Source: Methylocystis sp. IM3
Lineage (GTDB): Bacteria > Pseudomonadota > Alphaproteobacteria > Rhizobiales > Beijerinckiaceae
Length of the DNA: 64,000 bases
Reading direction: 5' to 3'
Assembly: GCF_038070105.1 (NCBI RefSeq)
Contig: NZ_JBBPBZ010000006.1
Location: forward strand, 91,114 to 155,113
The notes under the pieces were generated by a model. That model saw only the letters and a program-made list of their open reading frames with translations, was not told where the DNA came from and ran no database searches. Shown one piece after another: positions 9,088-17,567 of this stretch. Within the stretch, counting starts at the first letter, position 1, and each line of letters opens with the position of its first letter. The position numbers and the translations under genes are program-made.

Positions 9088-9285
9088 CTATTGCTCAACA
9101 AGATGCACAACGCCGACGATTTCCTGGATAGGCACAACAAAGGAGAGGCCATGGCCGGCGGAGGCCAACTCGGCGGCCTCCGCAATCTCTTCGAGCATCT
9201 TGTCCTTGAGATCGGTCGACACTCCCGTGAGCACAATTTCCTTTTCGCGCTCGATTTGAATGCCGACACCGATTCCGCGCGTGGG
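9088..9285 (-). pseudogene. PII-like signalling protein, C-terminal remnant
   Basis: The frame reads GIGVGIQIEREKEIVLTGV and then EEIAEAAELASAGHGLSFVV and PIQEIVGVVHLVEQ before its stop at 9088. This matches the C-terminal half of the PII-like family found beside bicarbonate and cation transporters (pattern EKEIVL...V..I.EA..L...G.G..FV.PV..VVG). The N-terminal half and any plausible start codon are missing: upstream lie Arg/Pro-rich codons and then the kefB stop at 9330. Family membership is judged by eye. Position between the SulP and antiporter genes fits the usual context. The intact gene probably sensed nucleotides for one of these transporters. Confidence 0.5.
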
Positions 9286-9329
9286 CCACTTGGGCCGCGG
9301 CGGAACCCTACGGCGGCGTGAAGGACAGC

Positions 9330-11099
9330 CTAGAGATCGTCCTCTACTTCGCCAGATTTTGCAGCCCGACGCAATTCCGCTCGGAATTTATCCCGCTTTT
9401 CGTGCACCGAGGCGATAACGAACCCCATAGGAACCCCCAACCCGACGAGGGCCGCCTCTGAGATTTGGAGGCTCGCCTCGACCGTTTCCGGAACAGCATC
9501 GCTTACCCCAATGGAATAGAGATGACGCGCATGTGCTGTATCTCTTGCGCGCGCGACAATCAGAATGTCCGGCCGGACCTGCCGGGCCCCGAGCACGATG
9601 GCGTCTGCCGTCGATTGAGACCCTGTCGTCACAATAAGGGCTTCGGCATCCATAATGCCGCAAGCTCTCAAAAATCCCGTTTGCGTCGCATCTCCAAAAA
9701 ATACTTCAAGTCCGCGTTGTCGGTCTTCCGCCACGAGATGTGGATTGCTATCAGTGGCGACGTGCGGCACCTCGTGCTCTTTGAGGAAAGATGTAACCAC
9801 CTTTCCGACTCTCCCGTGACCGACAACAATCGCGTGCCCGCGCTGCTGACCTGGCGCGGCTTTCAATGCGAGGCCGACATCATGGGCGCGGGCGACCTGC
9901 GCACTGAAATGTCGAGCAACAACCGATAGCGCCGGAATGAGAGCCATCGTCACGGAGGCGCCCGCGAGCACGAATGCTGTCATCTGCGTTGAAATAAGTC
10001 CAAGCGTCGAGCCCATCCCTACCGCGACAAAAGCAAACTCTCCTCCTGGCCCCAAGAGGAGGCCAGTTTCGATCGCTGAATGCCACGGCAAATCAAAGGC
10101 GCGCGAAAGTGTCGCGATTATAATCGCTTTTAACGCAATAAGGCCAAACACGAGTGCGAGAATGGCTAATGGATCACGTGCGAGGTCGCGAAGATCCAAA
10201 CCCATCCCTACCGTGAAAAAGAAAACTCCCAGCAACAATCCTTTGAATGGCTCGACAATGGCCTCTATGGCCTTGCGGTACTCCGTCTCCGCCAAGAGAA
10301 GGCCGGAAACAAAGGCTCCGAGCGCCATGGAAAGCCCCTCCACAGCAGCAAGCACGCCTGTTCCGATGATGACGAACAGCACCGCAGCCGTTAGCAGTTC
10401 TGCGGACTGAACGGCCCCGACGATCCGGAAAAGCGGTCGCAGGACAATCCGTCCAACCAAAATGATGAGCCCGATAGCGGTTGCGGCATTGAATAGCGCT
10501 TGACCGACGCTCGACACCAGGGAGCCTTCGGCGTGTGCGCCAAGAACCGAAATCAACATTAGTATTGGGATGACGGCCAGGTCTTGCGCCAAGAGGATCG
10601 CGAAGCTCGCCCTCCCGACGCTGCTGGTAAGTCTCCCTTGGGACGAAAGAACTTCCAAGACGATCGCGGTCGATGACAAGGCGAGGCTCGATCCGAGAAC
10701 GAGTGCGATCGACGGAGTTGCCTGTCCCGTCGCTCCAATGACCAACGATAACAGGAAGGCCGTGATAACGAACTGTAACCCGCCTAATCCGAAAACAAGC
10801 CGGCGCATGGCCAGCAAGCGGTCGAAGGAAAGTTCCAGCCCAATGAGAAATAGGAGAAATACAACCCCGAGATCAGCGATCCCTTTCACATTCTCCGGGT
10901 CGACTACGGTGAACCAGTAGAGGGCCGGCAACTGGGCGATGAATGAGCCAAGCCCATTTGGACCAAGTAAGACGCCAGCCCCGAGATAACCGAGCACAGG
11001 GCTAAGTCCTAGGTAACGCATCAGAGGCACGACGACTCCGGCCGTCCCGAGAACAACTAGAGCGTCACTGTAAACCGGAACGTTAATCGTCGTGACCAA
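9330..11099 (-). CDS. CPA2-family cation:proton antiporter (KefB-type) with TrkA-N domain
   Basis: 589 residues. Residues 1-400 form the Na+/H+ exchanger-type membrane domain, with about 12 hydrophobic segments and the conserved polar pieces LFLIGLELSFDRL and LLAQDLAVIPIL. Residues 421 onward (GHAIVVGHGRVGKVV) begin a Rossmann-fold TrkA-N/RCK domain for NAD(H) gating. Family role: potassium or sodium efflux in exchange for protons, which protects against electrophiles or pH stress. The glutathione-binding KefB details cannot be confirmed. It is transcribed away from the small cytochrome gene at 11254 and toward the PII-like remnant. Confidence 0.9.
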   Translation of the reverse strand: MVTTINVPVYSDALVVLGTAGVVVPLMRYLGLSPVLGYLGAGVLLGPNGLGSFIAQLPALYWFTVVDPENVKGIADLGVVFLLFLIGLELSFDRLLAMRRLVFGLGGLQFVITAFLLSLVIGATGQATPSIALVLGSSLALSSTAIVLEVLSSQGRLTSSVGRASFAILLAQDLAVIPILMLISVLGAHAEGSLVSSVGQALFNAATAIGLIILVGRIVLRPLFRIVGAVQSAELLTAAVLFVIIGTGVLAAVEGLSMALGAFVSGLLLAETEYRKAIEAIVEPFKGLLLGVFFFTVGMGLDLRDLARDPLAILALVFGLIALKAIIIATLSRAFDLPWHSAIETGLLLGPGGEFAFVAVGMGSTLGLISTQMTAFVLAGASVTMALIPALSVVARHFSAQVARAHDVGLALKAAPGQQRGHAIVVGHGRVGKVVTSFLKEHEVPHVATDSNPHLVAEDRQRGLEVFFGDATQTGFLRACGIMDAEALIVTTGSQSTADAIVLGARQVRPDILIVARARDTAHARHLYSIGVSDAVPETVEASLQISEAALVGLGVPMGFVIASVHEKRDKFRAELRRAAKSGEVEDDL

Positions 11100-11253
11100 T
11101 CACTCTTCTCCCATTAACTCTGCATTGGGCCTCGGCTTGAGCGCCGAGCCAAGTCAGCCAATCGTTATCCTTTGTACGGATGGGGTCGAGAGATGACCTG
11201 ACACACTCCACCTCTCGACGACGCGGCAAAGTAATGGAAAGGGGAATGGAAAA

Positions 11254-11502
11254 ATGGTCAAGTTCATCACGCTCGTCGGCGCCAGTCTGATTTTCGTAGG
11301 CCACGGCGCCACGAAGGAAGCCTATGAACAATATTGCGCGACATGCCATGCCAGCGCCGGTAGACTTGCTCGAAAGCTGGAAGGCGCCACGGCGGAGGAG
11401 AAAGGCGCAAAGCTCGGCCGATTCCTGGAGACGCACCAAAAGCTCGACCCGGAAGTCCGCGCGAAGCTCGTGGACTATCTCGTCGGCCTGTCGCGGCCTT
11501 GA
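11254..11502 (+). CDS. Very small c-type cytochrome
   Basis: 82 residues: a hydrophobic signal sequence (FITLVGASLIFVG) and then YEQYCATCHASAG, with the haem-binding CxxCH at Cys28, Cys31 and His32. The remaining 45 residues are helical and charged, and no clear distal Met is seen, so the sixth ligand is uncertain. A strong ribosome site (AAAGGGGAAT) precedes the ATG. The protein would be periplasmic. Its stop codon (11500-11502) directly abuts the stop of the flavocytochrome-like gene on the other strand, a conserved-looking convergent pair. It may carry electrons to or from that protein, which is an inference. Confidence 0.75.
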   Translation: MVKFITLVGASLIFVGHGATKEAYEQYCATCHASAGRLARKLEGATAEEKGAKLGRFLETHQKLDPEVRAKLVDYLVGLSRP

Positions 11503-12954
11503 TCAGCGCAAGGCGAAGGCCGCGGCGACGGCGAGGACTGTCGCAATGACCGCCAGAGCTTGGTTGCGCCGGCTTTTATCCAACGCGCTGCGTCCGGCCG
11601 CATAATCGAAGCGTTCGTATAAAATATGCTCGGCGGGGACGCCGATATCGAGCAGGGCGTCTATCGCGATCTCCATCATTGCGGCCGGTCCGCAGACGAG
11701 GCAGCAGGTGTCTTTCGGCGGAAGGCCTGAGAGGATCTCCTCTATGTGGCGGCGGTCAATCGGACCCTGTTCAAAGGCCGGCAACTCAGCCAAGGCGTCG
11801 ACCACTTTGACAATGTGCAGATCAAGGCGCCGGGAGAGACTCTCGATGAGCCGCAGCCCCGCGAGCGAGCCGGGAGTGCGGCCGGCGTAGAGGAGGCGGA
11901 AGGCGCGCGCGTCGCCGCTGTCGGCGGCCTCCTCAAGAATGCCGACGAGGGGCGCGACGCCGACGCCACCAGCGATCATGACGACATTCGCGCCACCGGA
12001 TGGCAGAATGAATCCGCCATGCGGCCCATCGATGGCCACGCGGCGGCCGGGCTCGATCGCGCCGAAGGCGTTGGTGCAATCGCCTGCTTCGCGAATGATC
12101 AGGCGCAATTGCGGCAGCATCTGCGGCGACGAGGCGATTGAAAATGGATGGTCGTGGAAGGGTGGGCTATTCGGCTCGATGGTCAGCCATAGAAATTGGC
12201 CGGCGCGAAACCGAAATGCGCGTCGCTGCGGCGCGCGCAGGACGATCTGCCAGACATGGTCCGCCATCGGTTCGACCGACTCGACGACCCATCCCTGTCG
12301 CCACATGCGCCAGGGCCGCACGGCATAGGTGGAAAAAAGCGTCAGCAGCGCCCCGCCGCCGAGCAGCAGCCAGACCGCCTCGGGCAAAGGCGCGCTGCTG
12401 TAATCTCCGTTCGTCAGCGCGTGGTGGAGAATGAGTCCCGCGACGACGACAGCGAGCGGCCCATGTGTCGCGCGCCAGAATTCGTAGCGCACGCCGCGGC
12501 GCGTCCGCAGCAACGCGAAACCAACGAGAACGACAAGCCCTGTAAGCGATAAGGCGCCGGATAGCAGGCGGGGCCGAACCAGCATTTGGCTGAGCAGAAC
12601 GAAGGCTCCTTGCGGGTCGTCAATGAATGCGGGGACCAGCGGCGCGAGCGGATGCGCAAATGCGATCAGCAGCGCCACGACGGCGGCGATGCGATGGAAG
12701 CCCATGGTCCGATCTATGCCGACGCGTCCGGAAAGCGTCTCGAACCGGCCCGAACTCCAGAATTGGAGAAAAAACATGGCGCCCGAGATCATGGCGAGTC
12801 CGGCGCCGAGTTCGGACCAGTGGCTCTCCGGTTCGATACCCGCCGCCCAAGCGGCGAGAAGCGGCGCCGCGGCGGCAATAAGATAGAGGATCGCGAGCGC
12901 CTTGCCGGGAATCCCAGAGCGCCGGGCGGCGGCGGCGCGGTCGGAAAGGGCCAT
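11503..12954 (-). CDS. Membrane flavoprotein with ferric-reductase-like and FAD/NAD(P) domains
   Basis: 483 residues. The first 200 contain about six membrane segments with His residues in GFHRIAAVVALLIAFAHPLAP and ATHGPLAVVVAGLILHHAL, the bis-haem pattern of ferric-reductase/NOX membrane domains. A ferredoxin-NADP reductase module follows: FRAGQFLWLTI and HPFSIASSP (FAD), then VMIAGGVGVAPLVGIL and LVCGPAAMM (NAD(P)H). A last hydrophobic helix (ALAVIATVLAVAAAFAL) is unusual for the family. Expected activity is transmembrane electron transfer from NAD(P)H to a periplasmic acceptor such as iron or oxygen. The convergent small cytochrome c is a possible partner. Confidence 0.85.
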   Translation of the reverse strand: MALSDRAAAARRSGIPGKALAILYLIAAAAPLLAAWAAGIEPESHWSELGAGLAMISGAMFFLQFWSSGRFETLSGRVGIDRTMGFHRIAAVVALLIAFAHPLAPLVPAFIDDPQGAFVLLSQMLVRPRLLSGALSLTGLVVLVGFALLRTRRGVRYEFWRATHGPLAVVVAGLILHHALTNGDYSSAPLPEAVWLLLGGGALLTLFSTYAVRPWRMWRQGWVVESVEPMADHVWQIVLRAPQRRAFRFRAGQFLWLTIEPNSPPFHDHPFSIASSPQMLPQLRLIIREAGDCTNAFGAIEPGRRVAIDGPHGGFILPSGGANVVMIAGGVGVAPLVGILEEAADSGDARAFRLLYAGRTPGSLAGLRLIESLSRRLDLHIVKVVDALAELPAFEQGPIDRRHIEEILSGLPPKDTCCLVCGPAAMMEIAIDALLDIGVPAEHILYERFDYAAGRSALDKSRRNQALAVIATVLAVAAAFALR

Positions 12955-13099
12955 CTTCTACCTCAGGGGGTCGCGGCTGTGAAAACTGATGGAGTGGTCC
13001 CTCGTCACGTTTGAGCTAGCGCTCTGATTTCTAGAAACTTAAAAGCAGAGGGGCCCTATCGGCGGCGATCTGGCTCCCTTCGCATCGACCGATATTTGC

Positions 13100-13555
13100 T
13101 TATGGTATTTCGGAACAATGAGGCGGAATCCCAAAGCAATCAACATTCACAAGCGAAGCGGCGAGGTAGTCCAACCGAGGCTCCCGAATTACTTCGCTTC
13201 GGTTGAGGTATTTCGAAATCGGGATTGGCTCCCAGTATTGCGAGAAGGAACCCTTGCCCGCGCCTTCGCCGGGGTCGTTGTAGCGCTTCCTTAGCGCGTC
13301 ATAGAGCTCCTTGGGGGAGGCGGTTTTGGCGAGACCGAGCGCCTTAAAGGTTTCGTCCGGCGTTTCGGCCACCGTGGGGCCCACCGCAAAGCTGAAGACG
13401 AGAGCAATAACGCCGGCGAGCTTGCTCGAACTGACATCTCCAAGAGCTCTGCTTTCCGAATGGACATTTCGACTCCGCGTGTGATCGACGCGGGTCTCTT
13501 CAGTAGACGTTATCGTTGTTCCTACAAGCAGGAGAACGAGAGCAGATCGACGAGA
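13100..13555 (-). pseudogene. Small exported protein of unknown family with no usable start codon
   Basis: The frame is open for 152 codons. It holds a good Sec signal sequence (KLAGVIALVFSFAVGPTVA, cleavage likely after TVA) followed by a mature part ETPDETFKALGLAKTASPK and a compact segment rich in Gly/Trp/Pro (GKGSFSQYWEPIPISKYL). No ATG, GTG or TTG lies before the signal sequence; the first candidate, a GTG at 13384, cuts through the end of the signal. A second hydrophobic stretch (ALVLLLVGTTI) precedes it. Either the start codon was lost or the gene is a fusion of two remnants. I do not recognise the family. Confidence 0.45.
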
Positions 13556-13853
13556 TCACGGCGTCATCACCCGTCTGTCTTTATCAGATTTCAGCTTGCT
13601 CGTTAAGCGAAGCCGCCAACTAGGAAAAATGGGCGGCTCAAACGGCAACCCTAAACTCTGCCTTCATTGAAGGAGCCGACCCGCGCGGTAATGTGGTGGT
13701 CTATTCGCAAGTTCAGCTTTGCTCTTATCCACGGCCCTCAATGCCGATGACTTTTGGTTAGCCGCTGGATAGCGAGCTAGTGCGAGCCTTTTCGTCGACA
13801 GCCTGCTAGCTTGGATCACGCGCTGAAAACCGCGATCGGCATAGGCTTCTTGG
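13556..13853. other. Intergenic region, nothing recognised
   Basis: Low-GC stretch between the exported remnant and the Rieske oxidoreductase. No gene, hairpin terminator or repeat was identified. Confidence 0.4.
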
Positions 13854-15386
13854 TCAACGCTTATCCATACGCTCCATTATAACCTCGGCGAGTAGACTTT
13901 CGGTGTCACGAAAGAGGGTGGCGACAGCGAGCGTGCGACCCTTGTTTTTGAACCGCAAAAGGCAGTCCTCGTGGGAGATATCACCCTCGATCTCGAGTTC
14001 GTCCCATTTGTCTGCATAGCCCACGTACTTGATTGGAATATCGTAATGTTGGCTCCAGAAGAATGGAGCGGCGGCAAATTCGTCCGCTCGCCCAAGCATG
14101 TTGTGCGCCGCAGTTTGGCCCTGCCGCACTGCGACCGCCCAATGCTCGACTCGAATGTTCTCGCCGCTATGCGGGTCGGGCCAGCGAGCGATATCGCCAG
14201 CCGCGAAGATCCCAGGGACGCTCGTTTCGAGATATGCGTCCACGACAACACCGCGATCAATTTTGAGACCGGCCATTTCTGCGAGTTCGATTCTCGGCCG
14301 CACGCCGATGCCTACGACTACCAGCCCCGCTTCAAGCGAGACGCCGCTTCTCAACAGCACTTGGTGTTCATCGATGGAAAGCGCGACGTCTTCAAGGTGA
14401 AAAACCACTCCGTGCTCCTCATGGAGGCTACGCACGAAATCGCCCATCTGCACGCCAAGAATGCGCTCCAACGGCCTTTTCTCCGGCGCCACCACATGGA
14501 CCTCAAGCCCACGAGCGCGCAAGGAGGCCGCAACTTCCAAGCCAATAAAACTCGCGCCGAGCACAACCGCGTGGTTCGTCGTATTAGCAAGTCCAATAAT
14601 AGCCCGGCAATCAGCTAGTGAACGTAGTGTACGAACATGTGGGAGATTGGCGCCTGGGATTGTTGGCCGGATTGGCTCGCAGCCCGTGGCAAGCAGCAAG
14701 CGATCATAGGAAAGCTTGCCCCCATCGGCGAGCGCGAGCTCCTTTAAGCGCGTATCAATACCGCTTGCGTTCACGCCGAGCCGTAGTTCAATGTCATTCT
14801 CGGCATAGAAGGTGTTCGGTCTCAGTGGAAGCCAGTCTTCAGGCGCGTTGCCCGCGAGATAATCTTTGGACAAATTGGTTCGGTCGATCGGCGCCACATC
14901 GTCGTTACTCAACACGACAATGCTTCCCTGGTAGCCTTCACGGCGCAGTCTCTCAGCTGCTGCGAATCCAGCGCCGCCGCCACCGACGATTACAATCTTT
15001 TCGGGAACATTTCCCGAGGCCGCGGCACGTGATGGCGCCATCGCCTGAAGCTTTTCTTTTACGAAGATCTTATTTTCGCGCTGCTCGACCGACCAGCACG
15101 CAATCGGACCGAAAGCCGGGCCGTGCGAGACTTTGCCAGTTCGGAGGTCAAAACATGCGTGATGCCAGGGGCAGTGCACGGAGCCGTCGACTACCAACCC
15201 GTCGACGAGGGGTGCGCCATAATGAGTGCAATGAGCGCCGACCGCAAACACTTCCGTCCCGAGGCGAGCTAGGAGCACTTTTTCCTCGCCAACATGACCG
15301 ACCAATTTGCCGCCATCCGGAAGCTCCGTTAGCGCGATGCCTTCTGTAAGATCGGGGCCACCGGGCGCCGCTTGATCTTCAGCCAT
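13854..15386 (-). CDS. Rieske [2Fe-2S] / FAD-NAD(H) oxidoreductase (AIF-like)
   Basis: 510 residues from the chosen ATG, which has AGGGAG 6 bp upstream; longer frames reach 15473. An N-terminal Rieske domain has Cys53-x-His55 (CTHYGAP) and Cys72/His75 (CPWHH). A pyridine-nucleotide-disulfide oxidoreductase module follows, with GGGGAG at about 135-140 for FAD, a second GxxGxE-type loop (LGASFIGLEVA) for NAD(P)H, and the C-terminal ATGCEP/AAGDIA segments. This arrangement is that of AIF-like ferredoxin reductases. Physiological partner unknown. It stands alone in lower-GC surroundings. Confidence 0.88.
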   Translation of the reverse strand: MAEDQAAPGGPDLTEGIALTELPDGGKLVGHVGEEKVLLARLGTEVFAVGAHCTHYGAPLVDGLVVDGSVHCPWHHACFDLRTGKVSHGPAFGPIACWSVEQRENKIFVKEKLQAMAPSRAAASGNVPEKIVIVGGGGAGFAAAERLRREGYQGSIVVLSNDDVAPIDRTNLSKDYLAGNAPEDWLPLRPNTFYAENDIELRLGVNASGIDTRLKELALADGGKLSYDRLLLATGCEPIRPTIPGANLPHVRTLRSLADCRAIIGLANTTNHAVVLGASFIGLEVAASLRARGLEVHVVAPEKRPLERILGVQMGDFVRSLHEEHGVVFHLEDVALSIDEHQVLLRSGVSLEAGLVVVGIGVRPRIELAEMAGLKIDRGVVVDAYLETSVPGIFAAGDIARWPDPHSGENIRVEHWAVAVRQGQTAAHNMLGRADEFAAAPFFWSQHYDIPIKYVGYADKWDELEIEGDISHEDCLLRFKNKGRTLAVATLFRDTESLLAEVIMERMDKR

Positions 15387-15614
15387 TTCCATCTCCCTTA
15401 GTAGTTCGCGCGGCAGCAAATTCTCTTGGCCCAATGACGGACCTGTTCGGCGTCTGCTCGACCCGGAGATCAAGTCAATACTTCCGTTGAAGCACCGTAA
15501 CGCAAGCGACGGTCTGGGTCCCTGATGCGCCGCGTAATTGGGGAGCCTCTGAGCAAAAACCCTTCTGAGTCTGCACTATAACGCGGATTAACCGATCGCC
15601 CCGTCGCGAGCAGC

Positions 15615-15798
15615 TCAAAAGGACCCTGAGCAAGCGGGCGGTTCTGGTCGCAACCGAAAGCGGGCCTGTTTCACTCTTGGTGCAAGTCGCATCATCCACG
15701 CACGAAGCAATTCAATGCTGGCTCGACCATACATCGATTGCTCGAGCGCCTTCAATCGATTGATCTGGCCCTCCGTCTGTCCGTTGCTCCACGGGGTC
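15615..15798 (-). pseudogene. ISL3-family transposase, C-terminal remnant
   Basis: The frame reads PWSNGQTEGQINRLKALEQS and then MYGRASIELLRAWMM before ending in a Pro/Arg-rich tail at 15615. This is the highly conserved end of ISL3 (IS1096/IS204-type) transposases, including the catalytic Glu region. A stop codon cuts the frame at about 15802, and no upstream part is present, so only about 60 codons remain. It marks a past insertion between the Rieske gene and the efflux operon. Confidence 0.8.
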
Positions 15799-15912
15799 CG
15801 TCACATTGATCGTATCCTTGGAATGCCTCGCCGGGCGCGGCCCGCGCCGCCCGGTAAGCGAGCGCCATAGCCCTTACGCTGCCCCCGGGCCTAGCGCCTA
15901 CAGATACCAAGC

Positions 15913-15942
15913 TTGCTTATTATATGTAGGCTTGATATGTAG
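15913..15942 (+). promoter_or_regulatory. Promoter of the marR-emrAB-tolC operon with direct repeats
   Basis: TTGCTT (15913-15918) and TATGTA (15936-15941) are 17 bp apart. Two identical copies of ATATGTAG (15922-15929 and 15935-15942) span the spacer and the -10 element at a 13-bp period. They are the likely binding site of the MarR protein encoded just downstream. Confidence 0.5.
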
Positions 15943-15967
15943 CGAACGAACTAGGGGGACGCAGGCA

Positions 15968-16441
15968 ATGACAACGGCTGACCAAAAGCGGGACCTCGCC
16001 TTCACGCTGAGCGACGTCGCGCGCCTGTTTCGAACATGCGCGGACCAGAAAGTCGCCCAATTCGGCGTAACCCGCGCGAAATGGGCGGTTCTGGCGCGGC
16101 TCGAACGTTCCGAGGGCCTGAAACAATCCGAACTCGCTGAAATGCTCGATCTCCAAGCCATCACGCTGACGCGTCTTCTCGACGGCCTTAGCGAAAGCGG
16201 CTTGATCGAGCGACGGGCCGACGTGGAAGACCGCCGCGCCAAGCGGCTCTACCTCACGCCCGCGGCGCGGCCGCTTCTGAAACGCCTGGGCAAAGCGGGC
16301 AATGAATTAATGGAGGAGGCATTCGAGGGGCTCTGCGACGCGGAAACGGCGCGACTTCTCTCAAATCTTCTGGCGATCAAGGACAACCTCCGCCGCGCGG
16401 CGCACCGGAAGGATTCAGAAGCGGAGGTGCGCTATGGCTGA
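15968..16441 (+). CDS. MarR-family repressor of the efflux operon
   Basis: 157 residues from the ATG at 15968, which has AGGGGGAC upstream; the frame is open further 5' but that part lies across the promoter. A complete winged-helix MarR fold is seen (LKQSELAEMLDLQAITLTRLLDGLSESGLIE, then the wing segment DVEDRRAKRLYLT). The emrA start codon lies inside its last codons (8-bp overlap), so the regulator and the pump are translationally linked. Expected role: repressor of its own operon that is released by a pump substrate. The inducer is not known. Confidence 0.88.
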   Translation: MTTADQKRDLAFTLSDVARLFRTCADQKVAQFGVTRAKWAVLARLERSEGLKQSELAEMLDLQAITLTRLLDGLSESGLIERRADVEDRRAKRLYLTPAARPLLKRLGKAGNELMEEAFEGLCDAETARLLSNLLAIKDNLRRAAHRKDSEAEVRYG

Positions 16442-17567
16442 TGCAGGCGCGGAGGCGGCGCAGCGCTTTACGAATCCCGTCCACGCGAAGCGCATCTTCG
16501 CGCTGGCTCGACAGCGCCTTCGGCTTTTGCTCATGGTCGGCGTCCCTGCGGCCGCCGCAATGGCGGGCGTGGCGCTCTATCTCGCAGGCGGCCGATATAT
16601 TTCGACCGACAACGCCTACATCGGCGCGCGCAAGGTTCTCGTTACGCCGGACGTTTCAGCAAAGATCAGCGGCGCGCTCGTGCGCGAGGGGCAGCATGTC
16701 GCCGCGGGCGACGAACTCTTTCGCATCGATCCCACATCCTTCGAATTTGCCCTGCGCCAGGCGCAAAGCAGGGTCGATATGGTCCGCGCCGAGTTCGCCA
16801 ATCTCAGGTCGAACCACAAATCGCTGAGCCGGCTGGTCCAGCTCGGTGAGCAGGCGGTCTCAGTCAAACGGCGCATCTATGACCGCAAGAGTGGACTGGC
16901 CGCGCGCCAGTTCAGCACGCAGGCGGACCTCGAGGACGCCAGCGCCGCTCTGTTGGCGGCAGAACTGCAATTGCAGCCGGTGCGACAGCAATTGGCCGAG
17001 ACGCTGAACCAGTTGCAAGGCGATCCTGATCTGACCATCGAGGATTTTCCATCTTATCGGCAGGCCAAGGCGACTCTGGATCAGGCGCAGCGCGATCTCG
17101 ATCATACGATTGTCAAGGCGCCGATTTCCGGCGTGGCGACTCAGGTCGACAATATCCAGCTCGGCAGATTCGTGACCGCCGGGACGCCGATCCTCAGCAT
17201 CGTGGACGACTCCAGGCCATGGGTCGACGCGAATCCAAAGGAAACGGATATTACGAATCTCCGCATCGGACAGAAGGTCGAGATTGCCGTAGACACTTTT
17301 CCTGGACATGCCTTCCACGGCCATGTGGCGTCCCTCGGACCTGGCACGGGCGCGCAATTCGCACTCCTGCCGCCGCAAAACGCCAATGGAAACTGGGTAA
17401 AGGTCGTCCAGCGCGTGCCGATCCGCATTGAATTCGAGCCTGGTCAGAAGCTCTCGGCCTTACGCGCCGGAATGAGCGTCACCGTCGAGATCGACACGAA
17501 ACGCCAGCGCAGCCTCGCCTCGCTCATTGGGGCCGGCCAAAGCTTTGCGGAGGAGGAGACGCAATGA
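16434..17567 (+). CDS. emrA: HlyD/EmrA-type membrane fusion protein
   Basis: 377 residues. One N-terminal membrane anchor (LLLMVGVPAAAAMAGVALYLAG) is followed by YISTDNAYIGARKVLVTPDV, the typical EmrA start of the lipoyl half-domain. An alpha-helical hairpin covers about residues 100-220 and a beta-barrel domain follows (VKAPISGVATQVDNIQLGRFV). It links the inner-membrane pump to TolC in the periplasm. A GGAGG site lies inside the end of marR, 8 bp before the ATG. The stop overlaps the emrB start (ATGA). Confidence 0.92.
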   Translation: MADAGAEAAQRFTNPVHAKRIFALARQRLRLLLMVGVPAAAAMAGVALYLAGGRYISTDNAYIGARKVLVTPDVSAKISGALVREGQHVAAGDELFRIDPTSFEFALRQAQSRVDMVRAEFANLRSNHKSLSRLVQLGEQAVSVKRRIYDRKSGLAARQFSTQADLEDASAALLAAELQLQPVRQQLAETLNQLQGDPDLTIEDFPSYRQAKATLDQAQRDLDHTIVKAPISGVATQVDNIQLGRFVTAGTPILSIVDDSRPWVDANPKETDITNLRIGQKVEIAVDTFPGHAFHGHVASLGPGTGAQFALLPPQNANGNWVKVVQRVPIRIEFEPGQKLSALRAGMSVTVEIDTKRQRSLASLIGAGQSFAEEETQ

